DNA of 64,000 nucleotides, taken from Opitutia bacterium (lineage in GTDB: Bacteria > Verrucomicrobiota > Verrucomicrobiia > Opitutales > Seribacteraceae). A program made the translations under genes and the position numbers. The notes below the pieces were generated by a model. It was not told where the DNA came from and did no database searches. It saw only the letters and a program-made list of their open reading frames with translations. Of this stretch, positions 55,416 through 64,000 are shown in pieces. The first letter of the stretch is position 1; the number at the start of each line of letters is the position of its first letter. Location: NCBI GenBank assembly GCA_002722545.1, contig PBMI01000067.1:21302-85301 (forward strand), written 5' to 3'.

Positions 55416-56852
55416 ATGAAAAAAAAATATGCCTGCCTGCTAATTGGAATCCTTTCACTTGCCACATCCATCCTTTCGGCAAAGAAGCCCAACGTTTTGT
55501 TTCTGATGTCCGACGATCTCAATACGGCATTGAGTGGATTTGGGCATCCGCAATGCAAAACCCCTGAATTGGACAAACTGGCCGAGCGGGGCATGCGCTT
55601 CGAGAACATGCATTGCCAGTATCCAGTTTGTGGCTCGTCTCGGGCCTCGCTGATGTCCGGGCTCTATCCCTACACCAATGGGACGCTGGGCAACGCCGGC
55701 ACTCTGCGTGGCAACATGCCGGACGTCGTGACGATGTCTCAGTTGTTTAGAAAAAACGGCTACCGTGTCGGGCGTGTGAGCAAGATCTATCACATGGGCA
55801 TCCCTCCGGAAATCTTAGCGGGAACCGCAACCCGCGACGATCCGCATTCATGGGATGAGGTGGTCAACATCAAGGCGCCCGAACAAAATGCCCCTGGTGA
55901 AAAGACGAACTGGTCACCCAAAAACAAGAGCTCGCAATCCTTTACGGGCGTAGTGGCCGAAGGCGATGATTTGGCCCACGCCGACGGGATGGCGGCAAGC
56001 CACGCCATCGACTTCCTCAAGCGCCACAAGGACAAGCCCTTTTTTCTCGCCTGCGGCTTTGTACGACCTCACGTACCTTTGGTTGCCCCGGCAAAATATT
56101 TTGACCGCTATGAACGCGACGCGATGATCGCCCCCGCAGTGCCGGAGGGCGACTTGGAAGACGTGCCGGAGATCATTCGCAACTACAAGCGCAACAGCAC
56201 CTCCTACGGAATCACGCCCGAACTGCACAAGGGATTGCTCGAAGCCTACTACGCAAGCATTTCCTACATGGATGCGCAAGTCGGCCGAATCCTGGATGTC
56301 CTCGAGGAGTTGGGACTTGCGGAGAACACCATCGTCGTGTTCACGAGCGATCATGGCTACCTGCTGGGGGAGCATCACAAGTTCCAAAAACAGCACTTGT
56401 TCGAGGAATCCACCCGCGTCCCCTTCATCGTCAGTGTGCCATGGATGAACAAGCAAAACGGCAAGGCGACCAAGCATATTACCGAACTCCTGGACCTCTA
56501 TCCAACCCTTGCCGACCTGAGCGGATTGAAGTCACCGAAGAACCTGCATGGCTCGAGTTTGGTGCCGCTCCTTAAAAATCCTTCTACCGATGCCTGGACA
56601 AAAGATCTCGCCTTTACCATAAGCCGGAATGGTGGAGAATCGATCCGCACCCATAACTGGCGTTTTACGCATTGGGGCTTTGGCTCCGGGGGCATGGAAC
56701 TGTATGACCTAAGGAAGGATCCCGGCGAATTCACCAACCTCGCCAACGACCCCAAGTATAAGAAGCCGCTCAAAAAACTGAAGGCGCAACTGGAGTCCAA
56801 GCGAAAGGAGGCAGGTTACTCTGCCAAGCGGTTCAGCGGAAAGAAGAAGTGA
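55416..56852 (+). CDS. Sulfatase 8 (iduronate-2-sulfatase-like, S1)
   Basis: This exported 478-residue sulfatase has a signal peptide (YACLLIGILSLATSILS). Asp residues lie in LMSDDLNTAL. The formylglycine motif is C72 in PVCGSSRASLMSG, with Ser in place of Pro or Ala. The usual GK of the second signature is changed (GYRVGRVSKIYH). SDHGYLLGEHHKFQKQHLFEES matches iduronate-2-sulfatase relatives. I use the ATG at 55416; the longer ORF start at 55356 gives no signal peptide. Its TGA overlaps the GTG of the next gene. Confidence 0.9.
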   Translation: MKKKYACLLIGILSLATSILSAKKPNVLFLMSDDLNTALSGFGHPQCKTPELDKLAERGMRFENMHCQYPVCGSSRASLMSGLYPYTNGTLGNAGTLRGNMPDVVTMSQLFRKNGYRVGRVSKIYHMGIPPEILAGTATRDDPHSWDEVVNIKAPEQNAPGEKTNWSPKNKSSQSFTGVVAEGDDLAHADGMAASHAIDFLKRHKDKPFFLACGFVRPHVPLVAPAKYFDRYERDAMIAPAVPEGDLEDVPEIIRNYKRNSTSYGITPELHKGLLEAYYASISYMDAQVGRILDVLEELGLAENTIVVFTSDHGYLLGEHHKFQKQHLFEESTRVPFIVSVPWMNKQNGKATKHITELLDLYPTLADLSGLKSPKNLHGSSLVPLLKNPSTDAWTKDLAFTISRNGGESIRTHNWRFTHWGFGSGGMELYDLRKDPGEFTNLANDPKYKKPLKKLKAQLESKRKEAGYSAKRFSGKKK

Positions 56853-57676
56853 AGACCAAGGCAATCCTTTTTCTTGCGTCCATCCTGATAACGGGAGGGC
56901 TTCAGGCCAAAGAACCCGTGAAGGTTCCTTCTTCGAAGAAGGATTTTCATCTGTTCCTCCTGATGGGCCAGTCAAACATGTCCGGAGGAGTGGGGTTGGC
57001 AGCCGGCGATACCAAGCCGGTTCCACAGGTGCTGAAAATGCGTTGGGTCAAAGAAGGGGAGGTGAGCAAGTGGGCACCCGGGGCCCATCCGCTTCACCCC
57101 AGACGGCCCAACAAGAAGGCGCGGTTCGGGCCCGGTCTGTCCTTCGCAGAGGCTTACCTGGCTAACAAGCCCGGTGTGACGGTCGGTTTGATTCCGATGG
57201 CCTGGGGAGGCCGAAGCATTGCACAACTAAGCAAAGGCTCGGAGATTTACTGCGATGCCATCCGTCATATGAAGGCGGCCATGCAAGTGGGGACTCTCAA
57301 GGGGGTGCTATGGCATCAAGGGGAATCGGACACCGTTGAGCAGACGAGGACCGATGCCTACGAGAACAGACTGCATCGCCTGATCGAAGACGTCCGCAAG
57401 GACTTGGGGAATCCGCAATTGCCCTTCATCGTGGGAAACTTGGCTGAGTTCTACGGCACCGGGAAAGATCACAAGGCGCCGGACCGAGTGGCCCGCATTA
57501 CCAAAATCAAGGAGATCCTCCGCCGCTTGCCCAAAAAGGTGCCGCATACCGGATTCGTCGAATCCACCGGTTGCAGTTCGGCTGCCCGGGCGAAGGTGCA
57601 TTTTGACCGCAAGTCGAGTTTGCTCATGGGCAAGCGATATGCCAAGGTTTATGACGATATGTTTGGTAAACCATGA
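56849..57676 (+). CDS. Exported SASA-family carbohydrate esterase
   Basis: The 275-residue protein has a signal peptide (AILFLASILITGGLQAK). The sialate O-acetylesterase-type SGNH domain has its nucleophile Ser in FLLMGQSNMSGG and the block GVLWHQGESDTV. Its size is near that of CE6-like acetyl esterases. It may remove acetyl groups that block sulfatases or lyases. It starts at a GTG overlapping the stop of sulfatase 8 (GTGA), and its own stop overlaps the ATG of sulfatase 9 (ATGA). The three genes are translationally coupled. Confidence 0.85.
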   Translation: MKTKAILFLASILITGGLQAKEPVKVPSSKKDFHLFLLMGQSNMSGGVGLAAGDTKPVPQVLKMRWVKEGEVSKWAPGAHPLHPRRPNKKARFGPGLSFAEAYLANKPGVTVGLIPMAWGGRSIAQLSKGSEIYCDAIRHMKAAMQVGTLKGVLWHQGESDTVEQTRTDAYENRLHRLIEDVRKDLGNPQLPFIVGNLAEFYGTGKDHKAPDRVARITKIKEILRRLPKKVPHTGFVESTGCSSAARAKVHFDRKSSLLMGKRYAKVYDDMFGKP

Positions 57677-59460
57677 AATTTTTTTTAGTTTTAATTCTCT
57701 TTTTCACTACCCTTTTCGGCAAGGCTTCGTCCCCTCCGAACATTGTGTGGATCGTAATCGAGGATGCATCCCCGCATGTCGGATGCTATGGCGAAACCCT
57801 CATCGAGACACCGCATATCGACCGCATGGCACGGGAAGGCATTCGTTGCAAAAACGCTTTCGTTACCTCCCCGGTATGTTCGTCCAGTCGCTCGGCGATG
57901 GTCAGTGGTATGTACCAGACCACTCTCGGCGTACACAACCACCGTAGCCAGACCTCGTCCGGGAAAGGCGGGGGCAACGCGCCCTACTACGACAGCTACA
58001 AGGTCCCCAAATCGGTTAAGCTGATCCCCGAGCTCCTCCGTGATGCCGGCTACTATGTTACCAACAAGAGCAAGACGGATTACAATTTCATTCCGACGAG
58101 CAAGCTCTATCACGGAAGCGACTGGAAAAAGGCGCCTGTCGACCAACCCATCTTCGCCCAATTCCAACTCAGTGGAGGAAAGAACCGCAAAGCGAAAAGC
58201 CAGGCCGATCCAGACAAGGTGGTTCTGCCACCTTACTACCCGGATCACCCCGTCCTTCGCCAGGACTGGGGGAAGTATTTGGACTCCTGGGTCAAAACCG
58301 ATGAAGAGGTCGGACGGATTCTCGCCGATCTCGAGAAAGCGGGACGATTGGATTCGACCGCGGTCTTCCTTTGGACCGACCATGGTGTAAGCCACATGCG
58401 GGGTAAGCAGTTCCTCTACGAAGAAGGCATTCGAGTTCCCATGATCATACGGTTGCCGAAAAAGCACCGTGCCGGTACGGAGCGGGACGATCTAATCGAG
58501 CACATCGACGTCGCCGCTTGTTCCCTGCAGTTGGCCGGTGTCAGGATACCCAACTATGTTCAGGGACGCGATTTTCTAGCTGCTGACTACAAGCCCCGAA
58601 ATTTTGTTTTTGCGGCCCGTGACCGTTGTGACGAAACGGTCGATATCCTCCGATGCGTTCGTGATTCCCGCTACAAGTACGTCCGGAACTTCATGTCGCA
58701 TGTTCCCCACGCCCAACCCTGCCAGTACAAGGACGGCAAAAAAATCATTCAGGTTATACGCGGGTTGCACAGGGAAGGCAAGTTGAGCGAGGTACAGTCC
58801 CGCCCCTTCGCTTCTCGGCGGCCGCCGGAAGAATTCTACGACCTACAAAGCGACCCGCATGAACTGTTGAACTTGGTCACGGATCCCACGCACCGAGATC
58901 GCTTGGCCAACATGCGCAAGGTTCTCCACCAACGCATGACGGAGACGCGTGACATGGGCCTGATACCCGAGCCGATTCTGGAGGACGTCGGGCGTGAGGC
59001 GGGAAACAAATACCTCGCTTTTCTCGAAACCGACCGTGGCAAACAAACTCGGCGATTGATCGAGGTGATCACCGCCGGCGAAGCAAACAAGAGCGACAAG
59101 CTATTGCACTTTGCCAAATCTTCGGATCCATCGACCCGTTACTGGGCGGCCGTCTGGTTGGGGGTCAACAAAACGGCTACCAGCAAAGCCACCCTTTTGA
59201 AACTGACCACTGATCCCGTGGCCGCCGTTCGCGTCGCGGCGGCTCAGACCTTGTGCAAGTTAGGCGATATGGACTACTTGAAGCGATTGGTCGAGCATAT
59301 CAAGGATCCAAACTTGCTGGTCGGGATGTTCGCCCTGCGGGCCATCGAGGAACTCGGCGACGCGGGCAAAGTCCACCGCGAAGCGATTGCCACGGCCCAG
59401 AAGTCGAAATACGAATTCTCCCGACGCATCGCAAGGCGATTGACCACCAAGTGGCCTTGA
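57673..59460 (+). CDS. Sulfatase 9 (S1 family) with C-terminal HEAT repeats
   Basis: This exported 595-residue sulfatase has a signal peptide (FFLVLILFFTTLFGK). The metal site is IVIEDASPHVG, with Glu-Asp instead of Asp-Asp. The formylglycine motif is C69 in PVCSSSRSAMVSGM, with Ser at the usual Pro/Ala position. LWTDHGVSHMRGK is present. The sequence resembles N-sulfoglucosamine-type sulfatases. Residues about 470-595 are HEAT repeats (WAAVWLGVNKTATSKATLLK; VRVAAAQTLCKLGD), an unusual fusion that may anchor it to partner proteins. It is the third gene of a coupled trio. Confidence 0.9.
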   Translation: MKFFLVLILFFTTLFGKASSPPNIVWIVIEDASPHVGCYGETLIETPHIDRMAREGIRCKNAFVTSPVCSSSRSAMVSGMYQTTLGVHNHRSQTSSGKGGGNAPYYDSYKVPKSVKLIPELLRDAGYYVTNKSKTDYNFIPTSKLYHGSDWKKAPVDQPIFAQFQLSGGKNRKAKSQADPDKVVLPPYYPDHPVLRQDWGKYLDSWVKTDEEVGRILADLEKAGRLDSTAVFLWTDHGVSHMRGKQFLYEEGIRVPMIIRLPKKHRAGTERDDLIEHIDVAACSLQLAGVRIPNYVQGRDFLAADYKPRNFVFAARDRCDETVDILRCVRDSRYKYVRNFMSHVPHAQPCQYKDGKKIIQVIRGLHREGKLSEVQSRPFASRRPPEEFYDLQSDPHELLNLVTDPTHRDRLANMRKVLHQRMTETRDMGLIPEPILEDVGREAGNKYLAFLETDRGKQTRRLIEVITAGEANKSDKLLHFAKSSDPSTRYWAAVWLGVNKTATSKATLLKLTTDPVAAVRVAAAQTLCKLGDMDYLKRLVEHIKDPNLLVGMFALRAIEELGDAGKVHREAIATAQKSKYEFSRRIARRLTTKWP

Positions 59461-59508
59461 GGTTAGGAACTAAACCTTCCTTTCCATATATAAATTACAG
59501 AACTTCTC

Positions 59509-60429
59509 ATGCTGCGATTCCTTGTCCTGGCCCTCCTCGCCTTCTTGCCATCCGTTGGCCAGGCCAACGACAACTTCGATATCCTCAAGAACGCCAAGAA
59601 GATTGTCTTCTTCGGGGACAGCATCACATACGGGGGTGAGTACGTTATTTTTTTCGAGAGGTGGCTCACCGTTAACCATCCGGAGCTCAGCCCCGAGGTG
59701 CTGAACCAGGGCATTCCGAGCGAAACGGTGTCCGGACTTTCCGAACCGGGTCACTTGCGACACGGATTTCCCCGGCCCGACCTGCACGAGCGACTGGACC
59801 GCGCCCTCAAAGCCTTGGAACCCGACCTGATCATCGCCTGCTACGGAATCAACTGTGGAATCTACATGCCCCTCGATAAGGAACGCTTCGCCAAGTACAA
59901 GGAGGGTCTGCAACGCCTGAAAAACAAGGTCGAAGCACAGGGAGGGAAGATCATCTTCATGACCCCGCCGGTCTACGACAAACCCAACCCCAAGTTCGAT
60001 TACGACGACGTCATGGCGGCCTACGCCAAGTGGCTGGTCTCGAAACGCAAGGACGGATGGCTGGTGATCGACCTGCACACTGTGATGAAGGAATCCCTCG
60101 CCGAGAAACGGGTGAAGGATCCGAAGTTCAAGTACTCCCGCGACGGTGTCCACCCGGGAGAGGAGGGCCATGAATTGATGGCTCGGCAGATCATAGACTT
60201 CTTCGCCGTCAAGCCACCCCTCAAGGATCCGCAACCGAATGCCTACGGACGCATGATGATGTTCTTACGCGAGCGCATGCGGGTGCAACGCGACGCCTGG
60301 TTGACCAAGATCGGGCACAAGCGACCGATGGGTAAAGGCAAGCCCTTGGCGGAAGCAAACAAGATCGCGGCCGAGAACACCAAGCACATCCAACAAAACC
60401 TCGAAACCATCCTCAAGCAATCCAAGTAA
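59509..60429 (+). CDS. Exported GDSL/SGNH hydrolase
   Basis: The 306-residue protein has a signal peptide (FLVLALLAFLPSVGQAN). The SGNH catalytic set is VFFGDSITYGG with nucleophile Ser, an oxyanion-type NQGIPSETVSG, ACYGINCGIY, and the Asp/His motif RDGVHPGEEGH. Unlike the SGNH domain of the 40-43 kb fusion, all catalytic residues are present. It is probably a carbohydrate or lipid ester hydrolase. A charged C-terminal helix ends the protein. It lies between sulfatases 9 and 10 in the same direction. Confidence 0.85.
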   Translation: MLRFLVLALLAFLPSVGQANDNFDILKNAKKIVFFGDSITYGGEYVIFFERWLTVNHPELSPEVLNQGIPSETVSGLSEPGHLRHGFPRPDLHERLDRALKALEPDLIIACYGINCGIYMPLDKERFAKYKEGLQRLKNKVEAQGGKIIFMTPPVYDKPNPKFDYDDVMAAYAKWLVSKRKDGWLVIDLHTVMKESLAEKRVKDPKFKYSRDGVHPGEEGHELMARQIIDFFAVKPPLKDPQPNAYGRMMMFLRERMRVQRDAWLTKIGHKRPMGKGKPLAEANKIAAENTKHIQQNLETILKQSK

Positions 60430-60449
60430 ACCTGATTTAATTCCAATCC

Positions 60450-61868
60450 ATGAAACCACCCTCTCTTCTGCTTTCAGTCCTCCTCGTCATCCCATGCCTT
60501 GCCTTCGGGGCCAAGGAAAAGCCAAACGTCTTGCTCCTTTCGATCGACGATTTGAATGATTGGGTCGGTTGCCTCGGCGGACACCCCCAAGCGAAAACCC
60601 CCAACATCGACCGCTTGGCCGAGATGGGCACCCTCTTCGCCAACGCACATTGCCAGTCTCCGGTTTGCAACCCTTCCCGTGCCAGTATGATGACAGGGCG
60701 CTACCCCCATACAAGTGGAGTGTATTTTCTCAGCCCGGATTTAAGGAAGGCGCCGGTCCTTGAAAATTTGAAGACTTTGCCCGAAGTTTTCGCCGACCAT
60801 GGATACCAAACGATGGCGGCAGGAAAGATCTTTCATGGAGGAGACAAGCGCTTTTTTCAGGAATACCTGCGGACAGGCGGGTTCGGGCCTCGCCCCAAGA
60901 AAAAGATTTCCCAACCACACGGACATCCCTTGTGGGACTGGGGAGTCTTTCCGGATGACGACAACCTGATGCCCGACATGAAATGCGCCAAGTGGGCGGT
61001 CGAGCAGTTGAAGAAGAAACACGACAAACCCTTCTTCATGGGGGTCGGGTTTTACCGTCCTCACGTTCCGATGTATGCCACCAAGAAATGGTTCGACATG
61101 CACCCAAGAGAAAAAATCAAGCTCCCGTTGGTTCGGAAGAATGACCGCGACGACTTGAGCCAATACGCGATCGACCTGACGAATTTGAAGCATGTTTCCC
61201 CCACCCACAAATGGGTCAGCGAAGCTGGACAGTGGGAACATGCCGTGCAGTCCTACCTCGCATCGGTCACCTTTGCTGATCATTGCCTGGGTCTTGTGCT
61301 CGATGCACTGGAGTCAAGTGACTATGCTGGCAATACGGTCATCGCCCTCTTTTCCGACCATGGGTTCCACCTCGGGGAGAAAGAACGGTGGGCCAAGCGC
61401 TCCCTTTGGGAAGACGGGACCCGGGTCCCCATCATCGTCTCGGCGCCCGGTCATAAAGCCGGCCAGACGACCAATCGACCTGCGGAGCTGTTGGATGTGT
61501 TTCCAACCCTGCTCGAATTGGCTGGCCTGCCAGCAGACTCCACTCAGGAAGGACAGAGTCTAGTCCCCCTCATGAAGAACCCCAAAAAGGAATGGAATTA
61601 TCCCGCCATCACCAGTTTCGGGCTCGGCAACTACTCGGTACGCAGCACCCGCTACCGCTTTATCCAGTACTTCAACGGATCGAGGGAACTCTATGATCTG
61701 AGCAAGGATCCGCACGAATGGAAAAACTTGGCGGGCAACCCGAAAAACAAATCGATCATCGAGGAACACGCAGCCCACTTGCCCAAGAAAGAACATCCCA
61801 TCCTGCCGGGTGGTTCGACTGGTCACAACGCCTACGGAGCGGCCAATAACAACATCAAGAAAGATTGA
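60450..61868 (+). CDS. Sulfatase 10 (iduronate-2-sulfatase-like, S1)
   Basis: This exported 472-residue sulfatase has a signal peptide (LLLSVLLVIPCLAFGAK). Asp residues lie in LSIDDLNDWVG. The formylglycine site is C73 in PVCNPSRASMMTGR. The second signature is GYQTMAAGKIFHGG, and FSDHGFHLGEKERWAKRSLWED is present. It is a third iduronate-2-sulfatase-like member, after sulfatases 3 and 8. It starts 20 bases after the GDSL gene and precedes the cytochrome gene by 33 bases. Confidence 0.93.
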   Translation: MKPPSLLLSVLLVIPCLAFGAKEKPNVLLLSIDDLNDWVGCLGGHPQAKTPNIDRLAEMGTLFANAHCQSPVCNPSRASMMTGRYPHTSGVYFLSPDLRKAPVLENLKTLPEVFADHGYQTMAAGKIFHGGDKRFFQEYLRTGGFGPRPKKKISQPHGHPLWDWGVFPDDDNLMPDMKCAKWAVEQLKKKHDKPFFMGVGFYRPHVPMYATKKWFDMHPREKIKLPLVRKNDRDDLSQYAIDLTNLKHVSPTHKWVSEAGQWEHAVQSYLASVTFADHCLGLVLDALESSDYAGNTVIALFSDHGFHLGEKERWAKRSLWEDGTRVPIIVSAPGHKAGQTTNRPAELLDVFPTLLELAGLPADSTQEGQSLVPLMKNPKKEWNYPAITSFGLGNYSVRSTRYRFIQYFNGSRELYDLSKDPHEWKNLAGNPKNKSIIEEHAAHLPKKEHPILPGGSTGHNAYGAANNNIKKD

Positions 61869-61901
61869 TCCTTGGGCGAAGACCTCTTTAAATAAACCGC
61901 A

Positions 61902-64000
61902 TGAGCAAGATCCGAATCAGCATCTTCAGGATTCTTTCCGTTGCTTTGCTCCTCGTGTCAGGCATGGCGGCAAAGGCTGCCGCTCCTTCTGGCTTCGAAC
62001 AAAAGATCAAACCTTTCCTGAAGGAGAACTGCATTCGTTGTCACGGTGAAAAAAAGCAAAAGGGCAAGCTGGCTCTGCACGAGGTATCGGTCGATTTCGC
62101 AAAGGACGAGACTTCGGACTTGTGGCTTGAAATCCTTGCCCAACTGACGGCCCGCGACATGCCTCCGCCTGACGAGGAAACACAGCCGGCTGATTCGCAA
62201 CGCAATACGGTGATCGAATGGATCGACCGGCAGTTGCTGACCGCGGGCTCAGGAGAGACTTACCGCAAAAAGCTGCTCGCACCCGAATATGGCAACTGGG
62301 TAAACCATGAAAAGCTCTTTTCGGGGGAAATCAAAACTCCTCCTTTTTCCCCCTCCCGGCTCTGGCGTTTCAATACGGAGATTTTTGCTCACAAGGGATT
62401 TGGCAAGTCGAAGAGCCCCTTCAGCTATGTGACCTCGGAACGCGGGATCCGCGATTACGCGGCTCTTTCGATAGCGGACCAGAGCACGGTTCAAATGACC
62501 ATGATCGTAGCTGATTCGTTTCTGACGGACCGTGAAAGGCGCGGCGATTTCAAGGAGTTTGCACAGAACAAGCCAATGCCTGAGGAGCCCGCGCTCGTCG
62601 AGATGATCCGACGCGAGCATAGCAGAGTGATCGGGCGCTACCCGAGCAAGGAAGAGCAGGAGAAATACCTTTCTTTTCTCAAACAGAGTATCAAGACGGG
62701 CGGCAAGCTGGACGGATTCAAAACCACGATCAAGGCGATGTTCCTAAGTCCGGAATCGATCTACCGGATGGAATTCGGCCTGGGTGAGGTCGACGAACAC
62801 GGACGCCGGCATTTGTCACCGGACGAGCTGGCCCATGCAATCGCCTATGCCTTGACGGATCATAGACCGGACAATCATCCTCTCATTCGAGAGACCCTGC
62901 AAAAGGGAAAGCTGAAAACCAAGGAGGACGTGACCCGTCTCGTCCGCCAATTGCTCGATGAGCAACTCTTGACGGGGCACTGGGACCGCAAGGACCTGCC
63001 GCGGATCAGGCGTTTCTTTGAACAGTTTTTTGGGTTTCACCGGGCGGGCACGGTCTTCAAGGACAACGACCGGCGGGGTGCGGAAAAGATTAACCAATGG
63101 AACACGACCATGCTCATTCACGATGCCCGCATGCTCATTGAGCATGTACTGAAGAAGGACAAGGACGTCATCGCAGAGTTGTTGACCACCAATGAATACT
63201 TCATCGCCCATCCGGGTGACAACGAGTATGCCCGCGAGCATTACGATAAGAGAATCACGGAGATCTTGGATCCGGGTTACGTGGATGCCCGCATCGAGCT
63301 GCGCAAGAAACAGATCAAGGGGGATTTCAATTTTGATAATATGCCCGAAAAGGCCGAGAAAGCCCTCGTGGCGGCCCGACGGGATGCGGAGAAAACCGTA
63401 GCGATGTTTCAAGCGACGCTGGACAAGGGAATGCACCGCCATCCCAATTTTCCTTTCGAGGGCAAAAGGCGCGGCATTGCGGATCTCCTTTATATCGAGC
63501 CCTACAATTTGCCGAGCAGCGGTCGCCATGGGGAGCAAAAGTGGGACTGGCCCATCGAGCAACCGTTGAAGATGCCCGAGAAGGAAAGGTCCGGTTTGCT
63601 GACCCATCCAGCTTGGTTGACGGCCTATTCGCTCAATGAGGGCAATGATCCGATTCATCGGGGAATTTGGGTATACGAACGGTTGCTCGCCGGGGTACTC
63701 GGGGACGTCCCGCCGGACGTTGACGCGGCCGTACCGACCGACCCGCACAAGACCCTTCGGGAGCGGATGGAGCCACTGCGCAATCAACGATGCTGGAAGT
63801 GCCACCGCAAGATGAATCCCCTCGGTGAAGCCTTCGAGATTTTTGATGACTGGGGGCGCTATCGAACCCATCACTACTTTGACGAGAACGGTGAGATCTA
63901 CCTGCGCCGGGACAACCAGTTCGACCGCAAACTCAAGGAGGGCAAACTCACGACCCGCAAGGTCGACGCATCCGGTGAAATTGCCTTTTCGGGTGATCCG
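61902..64000 (+). CDS. Planctomycete-type DUF1592/DUF1588 cytochrome protein, 3' end cut by window
   Basis: The frame opens at the ATG at 61902 and is still open at base 64000; about 700 residues are visible. This is why it is absent from the ORF track. A signal peptide (LSVALLLVSGMAAKAAA) precedes a PSCyt1 domain with CIRCHG. The order DUF1587, DUF1595, DUF1592 (FGFHRAGTVFKD) and DUF1588 (GLLTHPAWLTAYSLNEGNDPIHRG) follows. A second haem site CWKCHRKMNPLGEAFE lies inside DUF1588. DUF1585 should follow outside the window. These exported multi-haem proteins are abundant in PVC bacteria and are proposed, not shown, to act in redox steps of polysaccharide breakdown. They usually pair with a DUF1552 protein just downstream. 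Confidence 0.88.

Noticed and set aside
29925-64000. Glycoside hydrolase or polysaccharide lyase in the island
   Set aside because: Each large ORF was assigned to sulfatase, esterase, propeller, enolase, phosphoesterase or cytochrome types; none shows a recognisable CAZyme catalytic pattern.

Overview
The window looks like a chromosomal segment from a marine-type member of the Verrucomicrobia (PVC superphylum), probably near Opitutae/Puniceicoccales. The taxonomic call is inference. It rests on a tandem four-ATPase UvrA of the type known from Chlamydiae and relatives, Planctomycete-type cytochrome modules (PSCyt1, DUF1592/DUF1588), a DUF5069 protein, an SHD1 protein, and an extreme density of sulfatases. 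LpxD, BamA, OmpH and a TonB-dependent receptor show a Gram-negative envelope. No tRNA, rRNA, CRISPR array or transposase was seen.

Region 1 (1-13.4 kb) is mixed housekeeping and signalling. It holds uvrA (5' end cut by the window), tyrS, a peroxiredoxin, a STAS antagonist with a GAF-SpoIIE phosphatase (a partner-switching pair), DUF5069, an MsbA-like ABC exporter, a small membrane protein, a secreted cytochrome-LRR-YHS fusion and a DMT exporter.

Region 2 (13.4-27.2 kb) holds a TonB-dependent receptor divergent from msrA, with a perfect inverted repeat between them, then pyrE. After these comes a long minus-strand gene run: rplY-pth-rpsF-ssb-rplI-dnaB-bamA-ompH-lpxD-prs-degP. It combines translation, replication and outer-membrane biogenesis.

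Region 3 (27.3-29.9 kb) is a decay zone. It contains a remnant of an alpha/beta-hydrolase, an intact PhyH-type dioxygenase, and a DUF4349 lipoprotein gene broken by several stops and frameshifts. The apparently empty stretch at 28.8-29.8 kb is this dead gene.

Region 4 (29.9-64 kb) is a sulfatase island. It has ten S1-type sulfatases, three SGNH/SASA-type esterases, an enolase-superfamily enzyme, a metallophosphoesterase, a PQQ-like propeller protein, and an SHD1 protein. It also has two very large secreted cupredoxin/beta-propeller/HEAT proteins with the cupredoxin at opposite ends, and the start of a multi-domain cytochrome. A PhoX/DUF839 gene inside the island (48.2-49.5 kb) is dead, with two nonsense codons and one frameshift. 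No glycoside hydrolase, polysaccharide lyase or SusCD pair was recognised. The island therefore looks like a desulfation and deacylation module, perhaps coupled to extracellular oxidation of the released sugars through copper and haem carriers. That coupling is inference.

Outside the annotated genes and pseudogenes no gap exceeds about 300 bases. Most starts in the island lack a Shine-Dalgarno sequence.
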